Of a stretch of 24,348 nt of DNA, positions 1-10,103 are shown in pieces. The notes beneath the pieces are model-generated. The model saw nothing but the letters and a program-made list of their open reading frames with translations. It was not told where the DNA came from and did no database searches. The translations under genes were made by a program, and so were the position numbers. Positions within the stretch are counted from its first letter, which is position 1; each line of letters begins with the position of its first letter. Source of the DNA: UBA6136 sp964344495 (lineage in GTDB: Bacteria > Pseudomonadota > Gammaproteobacteria > Methylococcales > Methylococcaceae); the NCBI GenBank assembly GCA_964344495.1, contig CAYFNI010000028.1, forward strand, positions 1-24,348, in the 5' to 3' direction.

Positions 1-278
1 AGAGGTTTAGCGGGGGGTTTTGTCAGGCGCCCGTATTGCCAGTGTGGTGGGTTTTGTCTGAATCCGTCTTTCGCGATCTGTCGCTTGATAGCTCGTGAAG
101 GGCCTTGAATTGACGTTTGTGAGGGTTGGCGGCCATGATTGTTGGCCAATGGCTATGTTCAACGAGCCATACCCTCCGACAATGGCGAATCGACCGGGCT
201 CTTGATGGTCGGTCACCCCATTGGAAAACCTGTACGATGCAAGGGTGGATTCCATCCATATAGCCCCTGATTCTGATC
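1..278. other. 5' flank without a convincing gene
   Basis: I see no supportable gene here. Two overlapping reverse-strand open frames of about 80 codons exist, but neither has a recognisable domain or ribosome binding site, and their composition looks like chance. A 10-bp direct repeat GGGTTTTGTC occurs at 15-24 and 49-58, and an 8-bp palindrome TTGGCCAA lies at 142-149. The promoter of the downstream protease is presumably in this stretch, but I found no well-spaced -35/-10 pair. Confidence 0.4.
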
Positions 279-2162
279 ATGAATGCTAAATCCGACCGTC
301 ACCCCATCATGATTTCCACCCTGCGCCTCATCTGTTCAGGCCGGAAGAGGTGCGCTACGGCGGCTCCGGGAACCACGCGCGTGCAAGATTCGGTGCGACG
401 GGTGCTGCTGGTAGGGGTGGGACTGCTGTTTACCCCCCCGGTCTTTTCCGCCGAAGAGATCATCATCACCCTCATGTTAAACAAAGATGTGGGTGTGTCC
501 GTATCCAAATCACCCGATCCGGCATTGATCAGCGCCGTGGAAGCAACAGCCGGCCACACAGTGCAATGGATCGGACGCACGCGAACCCATGGTCATGTTT
601 TCCGGTGGCCTGCCGGGCATGGCTATGCCGAGGCGCGTCAGGCTGCCACAGCCTTGTCATCCCTTCATGGAGTGCTTTGGGCAGAAGCCAGTTCGAGCGG
701 CGCAGAAACAGAGCCCGCTCCCAGCCGACTGGCAGCCACCGCCGCGAATGCACGTACTTTGCCTGTAGCTGACAAGGCCACCATCGATCAATTGACGGTG
801 AAACTGAGTAAATCCGGGCTCAAGCAAGGATCGACCATTCCGGCTGACATCTTGAGTCAGTTGTCAGCTACGGCGGGGGTTGAGTTGAAGCCCAAGTTGC
901 AACTGGCAGACGAAGGTTGGGTACTGAGTCTGCCGAGCAAGATAAGTGCGCAGCAGGCCGCGGCCATGGAGCGCCGACTGGAAGGCTTGTCCATCGTTCT
1001 CTATGCCGACGTGCTCAAGACCAAGCATGCAAAGGGGCTCCTGGTTCCGAATGATCCTCGGTTTCCGGAGTTGTGGTACATGCGCGATGCGGCCAGCTTC
1101 GCGGGTACAGCCAATGTCCAGCAGGCCTGGGATCTGAGTACCGGTTCCTCTGCGGTGAACATCGCCGTTCTCGATAGCGGCATCCTGTTCAGGCCGACCC
1201 ACCCTGATTTGGCTGCAAATCTGGTGTATCTCAACGACAACAAAACCCTCATCGCCGGCTGGGACATGATCAGTGCCGTCTGGCAGGCGCGAGATGGCAA
1301 TCGGCGGGACAACATGCCCAGGGATCAAGGCGATTGGGTGAGTGATGCGAACTGGCAGGCACATCCGGGCGATTGCGAAATGGGGCCCAGCTCCTGGCAT
1401 GGCAGTCATGTAGCCGGGACCATTGCCGCATCGACCAACAACGGCCAGGGCATCAGCGGCGTGAGCTGGCGCGCCAGCATTATACCCGTGAGGGTTCTGG
1501 GGGCCTGTTACGGTGAAGATGCAGACATCATCGACGGTATTTACTGGGCGGTAGGCGGGGTGCCCGTCCGGGGCACGAAGCCCAATAGCCATCCGGCCCA
1601 TATCATCAATCTCAGTCTGGGGGGCGAAGGGGCGTGCTCCGACAGCTATCAGGCTGCAATCGATTTTGCGTTGTCACGGAATGCTGTGGTCGTTGTGGCC
1701 GCAGGGAATGAAGCCATGAACGTCGCCCACAGCTCGCCGGCAAACTGTAAGGGCGTAATCGCGGTGTCCGCCATCGACCCCAAAGGGGCACTGGCGTCCT
1801 ACAGCAACTTCGGAACACGGATAACGCTGGCCGCCCCCGGGGGTGATTCTGACTTTGCCGAGGATGGGGGGTTGCTCTCGACCATCAACCGGAGTGCACA
1901 AAAGCCCACATCAAAGGGCATGACCTACGGCTTCGACCAAGGTACCAGCATGGCGACGCCGGTGGTATCGGGCGTCATCAGCCTGATGCTGGACGCGGAT
2001 AAACAACAGCAGCTCACACCCGCCACCATCAAGCAGCTGCTTCAAGACAGCGCCCGTCCCTTTCCGGCCAACAGTAACTGCAATGCCGAGTTCAAAGGAC
2101 TTTGTGGTGCCGGCATCCTTGATGCCTTTGCGGCGGTAAAAGCCGTCAAGGACCTTCCCTGA
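279..2162 (+). CDS. Exported subtilisin-family (S8) serine protease
   Basis: Predicted secreted or periplasmic endopeptidase of 627 residues. A hydrophobic segment at about 41-58 after RR, ending VFSA, looks like a signal peptide with a long n-region; translation could instead start at Met11, and neither ATG has a clear Shine-Dalgarno sequence. Residues about 59-246 form a propeptide-like region that looks duplicated. The catalytic domain runs from about 255 to 625, with Asp299 (AVLDSG), His374 (SSWHGSHVAG), oxyanion Asn477 (AAGNE) and Ser557 (GTSMATP). Six cysteines (366, 410, 453, 490, 601, 609) fall where I recall cysteines in related Xanthomonas-type secreted proteases, which would allow three disulfides and fits export. 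There is no C-terminal PPC or autotransporter extension. The gene is monocistronic and convergent with the photolyase. Family and active site are certain; the substrate is unknown. Confidence 0.93.
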   Translation: MNAKSDRHPIMISTLRLICSGRKRCATAAPGTTRVQDSVRRVLLVGVGLLFTPPVFSAEEIIITLMLNKDVGVSVSKSPDPALISAVEATAGHTVQWIGRTRTHGHVFRWPAGHGYAEARQAATALSSLHGVLWAEASSSGAETEPAPSRLAATAANARTLPVADKATIDQLTVKLSKSGLKQGSTIPADILSQLSATAGVELKPKLQLADEGWVLSLPSKISAQQAAAMERRLEGLSIVLYADVLKTKHAKGLLVPNDPRFPELWYMRDAASFAGTANVQQAWDLSTGSSAVNIAVLDSGILFRPTHPDLAANLVYLNDNKTLIAGWDMISAVWQARDGNRRDNMPRDQGDWVSDANWQAHPGDCEMGPSSWHGSHVAGTIAASTNNGQGISGVSWRASIIPVRVLGACYGEDADIIDGIYWAVGGVPVRGTKPNSHPAHIINLSLGGEGACSDSYQAAIDFALSRNAVVVVAAGNEAMNVAHSSPANCKGVIAVSAIDPKGALASYSNFGTRITLAAPGGDSDFAEDGGLLSTINRSAQKPTSKGMTYGFDQGTSMATPVVSGVISLMLDADKQQQLTPATIKQLLQDSARPFPANSNCNAEFKGLCGAGILDAFAAVKAVKDLP

Positions 2163-2271
2163 AGAACAGACGCCCGCACCTTTGGGAGGAACCAGCGACG
2201 CCAAGGAAGGCAGCATCAAGCTCGAACTTGTCGTGAGGTCATGCCTGTCAGGATAGCCCGACCGGCCGTTG

Positions 2272-3825
2272 CTACCCAGGGATTGAGTGGTGATCGGCCA
2301 GGATGTGCGTCCTGTGCTGATCGGCGGCTTCGACGATTTTTTCCTGCAGGGCTGAATCGATGGCTTCGAGATGCCGGTACTGCATGACCATGCGTGGATT
2401 CCTCTTCAGTCGGTCTCGATGTCGGATCAGGAAATCCCAATACAGCGTCGTAAAGGGGCAGGCTTTTTCCCCCAGTCGTTGAGCCGGGTCATAGGGACAC
2501 TGGTGGCAATAGTTACTCATGCGGTGAATGTACTGACCGCTGGCAACGTAAGGCTTGCTGGCCATGTAACCACCATCAGCAAACAGCGCCATACCCAAGG
2601 TATTCGGCAACTCGACCCATTCGACCGCATCGACATAGACCGCCAGGAACCATTCATGGACCGCGCGGGGTCGTACGCCGAACAGCAGGGCATACAGCCC
2701 GATCACCATGAGCCGCTGAATGTGGTGCGCGTACCCCAGGGCCAGGCTCTGGCCGAGGCATTCCCGCAGGCACTGCATTGACGTGTGGGCAGTCCAGAAG
2801 AAGGCGGGCAGCTCGAACGGGGCTTCGAGGGCATTCAGATCCCGATAAGCCGGCATTCTGGTCCAGTAGATCCCCCTGACGTATTCCCGCCAACCCAGAA
2901 CTTGCCGAATGAACCCCTCTGCAGAGGCGAGAGGGATCGTTCCGGCGCGATAACGGTCTTCCACCGCCCGGACGACGGTATGAGCCGATATCAGCTTCAG
3001 ATTCATGGCCATGGAGAGTTGCGAGTGGAACAGCCAAGGCTCACTCAGCCACATCGCATCTTCATAGGGACCGAAAAGGGTCAGGCGATGATCCAGAAAA
3101 TCCCACAGGGCAGCATGGGCATCCTCAGTTGTCACTGGCCAACCAAACCCGCTCAAGGACCCGGGATGATCCCTGAAGCGCTCCTCAACCAATTGCAGCA
3201 CGCGCTGGGTGGTGGGATCAGGGGTAAAACTGATCGGTTTGACCGCTGCTTTCGGACCCTCCTTGCCAAAAGAACGTCGGTTTTCAGTGTCAAAGTTCCA
3301 CCGTCCACCCACGGGATGACCTTCGTCCATCAGGATGTTGTGCTGTTTGCGGAGGGCCCGGTACCAATACTCCATGCGTGGTTGTGCCCGACCCGCTGCA
3401 AAGGAGGCGAACTCCCGTACCGTTGAAAAAAAGGAACGGTCATCTCTCACGTCGAGCGGTACATGATGCTGCTGCGCGACCTGTCTGATCGCCTGAAGTA
3501 CGCGCCAGTCGCCGGGCGCAGTCATGATGAGCTGAGCGGGGGAATGCCGCTGAATGGCCAGGTCCAATTCCGCAGCCAGTGCGCCGCGGTTCTCGGGATC
3601 CTCCAGCACCCGATATGCACACGGCCACTGCCTTGTTTCGAGTTTGGCCCTGAAATGACGCATAGCAGCCAGAAATACGGCTATTCTGGGTTTGCTCGAC
3701 CACACATGTGTCGACTCTTCCTCAACTTCAGCCATCCAGATCAGATCCAGCGCCGGGTCGAAGCCGTCGAAGGCGGAGGCATCAAGATTCAGTTGATCGC
3801 CCAGGATAACAATGAGATTTCGCAC
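2272..3825 (-). CDS. Fe-S cluster (6-4) photolyase / cryptochrome-like protein
   Basis: Flavoprotein of 517 residues in the iron-sulfur bacterial cryptochrome/photolyase class (PhrB type), which uses light to repair (6-4) photoproducts in DNA. The N-terminal antenna domain begins with ILGDQL (residues 7-12). The C-terminal FAD domain has AHHIQRLMV (366-374), VHEWFLAVYVDAVEWVELPN (389-408) and SKPYVASGQYIHRMSNYC (423-440). Four cysteines at 352, 440, 443 and 456 have the spacing I recall for the [4Fe-4S] ligands of Agrobacterium PhrB (350, 438, 441, 454). Trp344, Trp392, Tyr426 and Tyr432 match its electron-transfer and chromophore-contact residues at the same +2 offset. The start is GTG; the next residues RNLIVILGDQL are the normal family N-terminus, so no longer form is needed. 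The Shine-Dalgarno sequence is weak. It stands alone between the protease and glmS. A photoreceptor rather than a repair role cannot be excluded. Confidence 0.92.
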   Translation of the reverse strand: MRNLIVILGDQLNLDASAFDGFDPALDLIWMAEVEEESTHVWSSKPRIAVFLAAMRHFRAKLETRQWPCAYRVLEDPENRGALAAELDLAIQRHSPAQLIMTAPGDWRVLQAIRQVAQQHHVPLDVRDDRSFFSTVREFASFAAGRAQPRMEYWYRALRKQHNILMDEGHPVGGRWNFDTENRRSFGKEGPKAAVKPISFTPDPTTQRVLQLVEERFRDHPGSLSGFGWPVTTEDAHAALWDFLDHRLTLFGPYEDAMWLSEPWLFHSQLSMAMNLKLISAHTVVRAVEDRYRAGTIPLASAEGFIRQVLGWREYVRGIYWTRMPAYRDLNALEAPFELPAFFWTAHTSMQCLRECLGQSLALGYAHHIQRLMVIGLYALLFGVRPRAVHEWFLAVYVDAVEWVELPNTLGMALFADGGYMASKPYVASGQYIHRMSNYCHQCPYDPAQRLGEKACPFTTLYWDFLIRHRDRLKRNPRMVMQYRHLEAIDSALQEKIVEAADQHRTHILADHHSIPG

Positions 3826-4003
3826 AGCGAGTAAGACCTGAGGTCAGGGAGTGATCATGTAGTCGGTGCTGGGCAACAGCCAGGGGATATGGCTACTCCA
3901 TCGTTGATGGCGTGGAAATCCTCGTGCCGCTCGCGATGCAAATTTTTGAGCATTGGTCCGACTTCAAGCCTGATGCAGCCGTTATCAGCGCACTGCTGAC
4001 GAA

Positions 4004-5836
<1,833 letters not shown>

Positions 5837-5839
5837 GCC

Positions 5840-7213
5840 TTATTGCTCCTTTTTCTTGCTCGGACGCTGCCAGCCGTCAAGGCTGATCTGTTTGACGCGA
5901 CTGAGTGTCAGCGTGTCGGGCGGGGTATCCTTGGTGATGGTCGATCCCGCGCCGATGGTGGCCTGCCGGCCGATGGTGACCGGCGCGACGAGTTGGGTAT
6001 CGGAACCAATGAAGGCGCCATCCTCGATGACGGTACGGAATTTGTTCACGCCATCGTAGTTGCAGGTGATGGTCCCAGCACCAATGTTGACATCCCGGCC
6101 GACGCTGGCATCGCCCACGTAGCTGAGGTGGTTGATCTTGGAACGATCGGCCACGGTGGATTTCTTGATTTCGACAAAATTACCGACATGGACCTGTGCG
6201 GCCAAAACCGTTTCCGGCCGCAACCGCGCGAACGGGCCGATTCGGCAACCGGCACCGACCGTCGCCTGATCAATGAGCGAATGGGACAGAATTTCCACGT
6301 CATCGCCGATCACGCTGTCACGGATCACGACATGGGGGCCAATCTTGACCCGGTCCCCCAGGCTGACGTTACCCTCGAACACGACATTGACGTCGATTTC
6401 AATATCCTGTCCAAGGTGCTGCAGTTGTCCTCGAATGTCCAGTCGCGCCGGATCACGCAGGGTGACGCCCAGCGTCATCAGTCGTTCCGCTGCCGCTTGC
6501 TGGTAGACGCGCTCCAGGTGCGCCAGTTGGCTGCGATCATTGACGCCCAGAACTTCATCGACCCCTGTAGCCTGGGTGGTCTTGACGCTGATGCCATCTG
6601 CCACGGCCAGTCCGATGACATCGGTCAAATAGTATTCGCCTTGGGCATTATTGTTGTTCAGTCGCTTGAGCCACTGCTTCAACTGTCCGCCGTTCAGCGC
6701 CAGGATACCGGTGTTGCCTTCGCGAATGCTGCGCTCGTCCACCGTGGCATCCTTCTCCTCAACGATCCTGAGGACTTCGCCCTCCGCCGAACGGACAATG
6801 CGGCCGTAGCCATAGGGATTCTCCAGCGTCACGGTTAACAGGCCGACGCTGCCATCGCGGGTGAGACCAAGCAACTTTTCTACGGTGGGCTGCCCCAGCA
6901 GCGGCACATCGCCGTAGAGGATCAGGACTGTGGCGGCTTCATTGATGGTGTCGGCCAACTGCATTACGGCATGTCCGGTACCCAATCGTTCGCGCTGTTC
7001 AACCCAGTTCACGTCCAGATGGGACAGCTGCTCTAACACCTGCTCACCACCATGCCCGTAGATGATGGAGATCATGTCCGGCTTCAACGCGGTGGCCAGT
7101 GTGTACACATGCTCCAACAGCGGCTGCTGTCCGACCCGGTGCAGGACCTTGGGGAGCGCAGAACGCATGCGGGTGCCTTGCCCTGCGGCAAGGATAATGA
7201 CTTCAAGACTCAT
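5840..7213 (-). CDS. glmU: Bifunctional UDP-GlcNAc pyrophosphorylase / GlcN-1-P acetyltransferase
   Basis: Catalyses the last two steps to UDP-N-acetylglucosamine in the cytosol. It has 457 residues, as usual. The N-terminal Rossmann-like uridyltransferase domain holds ILAAGQGTRMRS (7-18) with PK at 21-22, QRERLGTGHA (73-82) and YGDVPLL (100-106). From about residue 250 a left-handed beta-helix of hexapeptide repeats forms the acetyltransferase, with His362 in NHLSYVGDA and IGAGTITCNYDG further on. It is followed 3 nt later by glmS. Upstream, 64 nt separate its ATG from the T-tract of the atp terminator; I see only a GGGG-type ribosome binding sequence and no convincing promoter there, so expression may come partly from terminator read-through. 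Confidence 0.98.
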   Translation of the reverse strand: MSLEVIILAAGQGTRMRSALPKVLHRVGQQPLLEHVYTLATALKPDMISIIYGHGGEQVLEQLSHLDVNWVEQRERLGTGHAVMQLADTINEAATVLILYGDVPLLGQPTVEKLLGLTRDGSVGLLTVTLENPYGYGRIVRSAEGEVLRIVEEKDATVDERSIREGNTGILALNGGQLKQWLKRLNNNNAQGEYYLTDVIGLAVADGISVKTTQATGVDEVLGVNDRSQLAHLERVYQQAAAERLMTLGVTLRDPARLDIRGQLQHLGQDIEIDVNVVFEGNVSLGDRVKIGPHVVIRDSVIGDDVEILSHSLIDQATVGAGCRIGPFARLRPETVLAAQVHVGNFVEIKKSTVADRSKINHLSYVGDASVGRDVNIGAGTITCNYDGVNKFRTVIEDGAFIGSDTQLVAPVTIGRQATIGAGSTITKDTPPDTLTLSRVKQISLDGWQRPSKKKEQ

Positions 7214-7277
7214 GATGACCCCAGGCGTGCGGTAAATGGGAAGGAAACGGAGCGGCGTTTGGGTCTACCCCGCAGAT

Positions 7278-7333
7278 AAAAAAACCCGACATGGCCGAGC
7301 GACTCGTGCGAGCACTCCTGCCATGCCGGGTTT
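7278..7333 (-). terminator. Intrinsic terminator of the atp operon
   Basis: Read on the minus strand just after atpC, a 14-nt arm AAACCCGGCATGGC (7333-7320) pairs with GCCATGTCGGGTTT (7295-7282) and runs straight into a T-tract (seven A on the plus strand, 7278-7284). The single non-Watson-Crick position is a G.U wobble in minus-strand RNA but an A.C mismatch in plus-strand RNA, so the hairpin is built for minus-strand transcription. The 24-nt loop can itself fold (CTCG/CGAG elements). It separates the ATP synthase operon from glmUS. Confidence 0.9.
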
Positions 7334-7351
7334 GGTGGGTCTGAATCAGTT

Positions 7352-7774
7352 TCAGGCCCGACCGGTTCGGTATTTTTCCAAGGTTCGCAACTGCATCACG
7401 GCCTCAGCCAGTTGCGCCTGTGCCACGGCGTAATCGATCTTGCCGGACTTGTCGGAGAGCATTTCCTCAGCCTTGCGCTTGGCTTCCAGCGCAGCCGCCT
7501 CATCAATATCTTTGGCCCGCACGGCAGAATCGGCGAGGATGGTCACCACATGCGGCTGCACCTCAAGAAGGCCGCCCGAGATGTAGAACGGGTGCATCTC
7601 GTTGCTGCTGACTTTGACCCTGACTTCGCCGGGTTTCAGCCGGGTCAGAAATGGTGCGTGTCGCGCTGCAATACCAACTTCGCCCATTTCAGCCGGGGCG
7701 ACGACCAATTCCGCCAAACCGGAGTAGATTTCCGATTCCGCGCTTACGATATCGACATGTATCGTCATCGCCAT
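7352..7774 (-). CDS. atpC: F1Fo ATP synthase subunit epsilon
   Basis: Central-stalk subunit of F1, 140 residues, which couples rotation of gamma to the c-ring and can inhibit ATP hydrolysis through its C-terminal helices. The N-terminal beta-sandwich (MTIHVDIVSAE, GEVGIAARHAPFLTRLKPG) is typical, followed by a two-helix segment rich in Ala, Lys and Glu (about 88-135). The first ATG has GAGGT 8 nt upstream; a second ATG two codons later is possible but worse placed. It is the last gene of the atp operon, 27 nt after atpD and directly before the terminator. Confidence 0.97.
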   Translation of the reverse strand: MAMTIHVDIVSAESEIYSGLAELVVAPAEMGEVGIAARHAPFLTRLKPGEVRVKVSSNEMHPFYISGGLLEVQPHVVTILADSAVRAKDIDEAAALEAKRKAEEMLSDKSGKIDYAVAQAQLAEAVMQLRTLEKYRTGRA

Positions 7775-7801
7775 GATGGTGACCTCTTTGCGCTAGCGGA
7801 A

Positions 7802-9184
7802 TCAGGCGGCAAGTTTCTTGGCCTTTTCCAGGGCCTCATCGACGCTGCCCACCATATAGAAGGCCTGCTCGGGCACATCGTCGAACTCGCCTTCGACGAT
7901 ACCCTTGAACCCAGCGATCGTATCTTTCAGGGAGACGTATTTGCCGGGTGCGCCGGTGAAGACTTCGGCCACGAAGAACGGTTGCGACAGGAAGCGTTGA
8001 ATCTTGCGCGCCCGGGATACGGTCAACTTGTCTTCTTCAGACAGTTCGTCCATACCGAGGATGGCGATGATGTCGCGGAGTTCCTTGTATCGCTGCAGGG
8101 TGCTTTGAACCTTGCGTGCCACCTGATAGTGCTCCTGTCCTACCACCAGCGGGTCGAGCTGACGGCTGGTCGAGTCGAGCGGATCGACGGCGGGGTAGAT
8201 GCCCAGTTCCGCAATCTGACGCGAAAGCACCACGGTCGCATCCAGGTGCGCAAAGGTCGTGGCCGGAGACGGATCGGTCAAGTCGTCGGCCGGTACGTAG
8301 ACCGCCTGGATGGAGGTGATCGAACCGACCTTGGTAGAAGTAATTCGCTCCTGCAACACACCCATTTCTTCGGCGAGGTTGGGCTGGTAGCCCACCGCAG
8401 AGGGCATGCGGCCCAGCAGTGCCGATACTTCAGTACCCGCCAGGGTGTAACGGTAAATGTTGTCGATGAACAGCAGCACGTCACGACCCTCATCGCGGAA
8501 GTATTCCGCCATGGTCAGGCCGGTTAGCGCCACCCGCAGACGGTTGCCCGGCGGCTCATTCATCTGGCCATACACGAGGGATACCTTATCCAGAACCCCG
8601 CCCTCGCTCATCTCGTGGTAAAAGTCATTACCTTCACGGGTACGTTCGCCGACACCGGCAAAGACCGAATAGCCGCTATGCTCGATAGCGATGTTGCGGA
8701 TCAGCTCCATCATGTTGACGGTTTTGCCCACACCTGCACCACCGAACAAACCTACCTTGCCACCCTTGGCGAACGGGCACACCAGGTCGATCACCTTGAT
8801 ACCGGTTTCGAGCAGTTCGTTGGCCGCAGCCTGGTCTTCATACGAAGGTGCCTTGCGATGAATACCCCAGCGCACCTCTTCGCCAATCGGCCCCTTTTCG
8901 TCAATGGGGTCGCCCAGAACGTTCATGATGCGACCGAGGGTCTTGGTGCCGACCGGAACCGATATCGCTGCACCTGTGTTGACCGTATCCAGACCTCGCT
9001 TGAGGCCATCGGTACTTCCCATGGCGATGGTTCTGACGATACCGTCACCGAGCTGTTGCTGGACTTCCAGAATCAAACCCGCTTCTTCGACCTTCAGTGC
9101 ATCGTAGACTTTCGGCAGCGATTCACGCGGGAACTCGACGTCTACAACGGCACCAATAATCTGTACGATTTTGCCCGAACTCAT
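7802..9184 (-). CDS. atpD: F1Fo ATP synthase subunit beta
   Basis: Catalytic subunit of F1 (alpha3beta3 hexamer) that makes ATP at the inner membrane. It has 460 residues, the same as E. coli. Walker A is GGAGVGKT (148-155), the catalytic glutamate region is GERTREGNDFYHEM (179-192), the Walker B strand is LLFIDNIYRY (237-246), and the DELSEED lever is at 379-385. The ATG is preceded by AGAGGA at good spacing. It lies 46 nt after atpG and 27 nt before atpC in the operon. No unusual residues were seen. Confidence 0.99.
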   Translation of the reverse strand: MSSGKIVQIIGAVVDVEFPRESLPKVYDALKVEEAGLILEVQQQLGDGIVRTIAMGSTDGLKRGLDTVNTGAAISVPVGTKTLGRIMNVLGDPIDEKGPIGEEVRWGIHRKAPSYEDQAAANELLETGIKVIDLVCPFAKGGKVGLFGGAGVGKTVNMMELIRNIAIEHSGYSVFAGVGERTREGNDFYHEMSEGGVLDKVSLVYGQMNEPPGNRLRVALTGLTMAEYFRDEGRDVLLFIDNIYRYTLAGTEVSALLGRMPSAVGYQPNLAEEMGVLQERITSTKVGSITSIQAVYVPADDLTDPSPATTFAHLDATVVLSRQIAELGIYPAVDPLDSTSRQLDPLVVGQEHYQVARKVQSTLQRYKELRDIIAILGMDELSEEDKLTVSRARKIQRFLSQPFFVAEVFTGAPGKYVSLKDTIAGFKGIVEGEFDDVPEQAFYMVGSVDEALEKAKKLAA

Positions 9185-9230
9185 TGTTGTCCTCTTTAAA
9201 ACCTGTATCGAATTTCTTGCAAATACGGGA

Positions 9231-10094
9231 TCACACCGCCGCCGCGCCGCCCACGATTTCGGCGATTTCCTGCGTGATGGCCGCCTGACGTGCCTTGTTG
9301 TAGATCAACTGCAGTTCCTTGATCAGTTTGCCGGCATTGTCCGATGCGCTCTTCATGGCCACCATCCGCGCCGCCTGCTCACAAGCGTTGTTTTCAACCA
9401 AGCCCTGGAAGACCAGGGACTCGACGTAACGCACCAGCAATTGATCAAGAACCTGCTTGGCATCCGGCTCGTAGATGTAGTCCCACTGGCCTTTGGATTC
9501 TTCGGAGATCTCCTCCGGACTGACCGGCAACAGCTTGATCAGACGTGGCTTCTGGGTCATCGTGTTGACGAATTCGTTGTAGAGCAGATGGACTTCATCA
9601 ACCTTGCCCTCGGCGAATTCATCGAGCATCACCTTGATGACGCCCACGATATCTTCCAGATGCGGTTTGTCTCCCAAACGAGTCGCCTGCGCCGCAATGT
9701 TCGCGCCGATGGAATTGAAAAAGCTCGCGCCTTTTTGTCCGACGATGCTCAAACGGACACCGTTGCCCTGATCGGACCATTCGCGCATGCGTCGTAACGC
9801 CAACCTGAACAGGTTGGCATTCAATCCACCGCACAATCCACGGTCCGACGACACCACAATCACGCCGACTTCTTTGACCGGCCGTGCCATCGTGTAAGGG
9901 TGACGGTATTCCGGATTGGCAGTGGCGAGGTGCTTGATGATCTGGGCAATCTTCTTCGAGTAGGGGCGCGTTGCCAGCATGCGATCCTGTGTTTTTCGCA
10001 TTTTACTGGCCGCCACCATTTCCATCGCCCGCGTGATTTTCTGAGTATTCTTGATACTCGCGATCTTCACACGAATTTCTTTTCCAACGGCCAT
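9231..10094 (-). CDS. atpG: F1Fo ATP synthase subunit gamma
   Basis: Rotor shaft of F1, 287 residues (E. coli 287). The N-terminal helix EIRVKIASIKNTQKITRAME and the C-terminal helix with ELQLIYNKARQAAITQEI form the coiled coil that turns inside alpha3beta3; the Rossmann-like middle contains VIVVSSDRGLCGGLN. The start lies 9 nt after the atpA stop, with an AAGAGAG ribosome binding sequence overlapping that stop, so translation is coupled to atpA. Confidence 0.98.
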   Translation of the reverse strand: MAVGKEIRVKIASIKNTQKITRAMEMVAASKMRKTQDRMLATRPYSKKIAQIIKHLATANPEYRHPYTMARPVKEVGVIVVSSDRGLCGGLNANLFRLALRRMREWSDQGNGVRLSIVGQKGASFFNSIGANIAAQATRLGDKPHLEDIVGVIKVMLDEFAEGKVDEVHLLYNEFVNTMTQKPRLIKLLPVSPEEISEESKGQWDYIYEPDAKQVLDQLLVRYVESLVFQGLVENNACEQAARMVAMKSASDNAGKLIKELQLIYNKARQAAITQEIAEIVGGAAAV

Positions 10095-10103
10095 GGCGCT
10101 CTC

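Noticed and set aside
7412..8527. 371-codon plus-strand open frame opposite atpC and atpD
   Set aside because: It is antisense to two certain ATP synthase genes, has no domain or ribosome binding site, and arises from the codon bias of the true strand.
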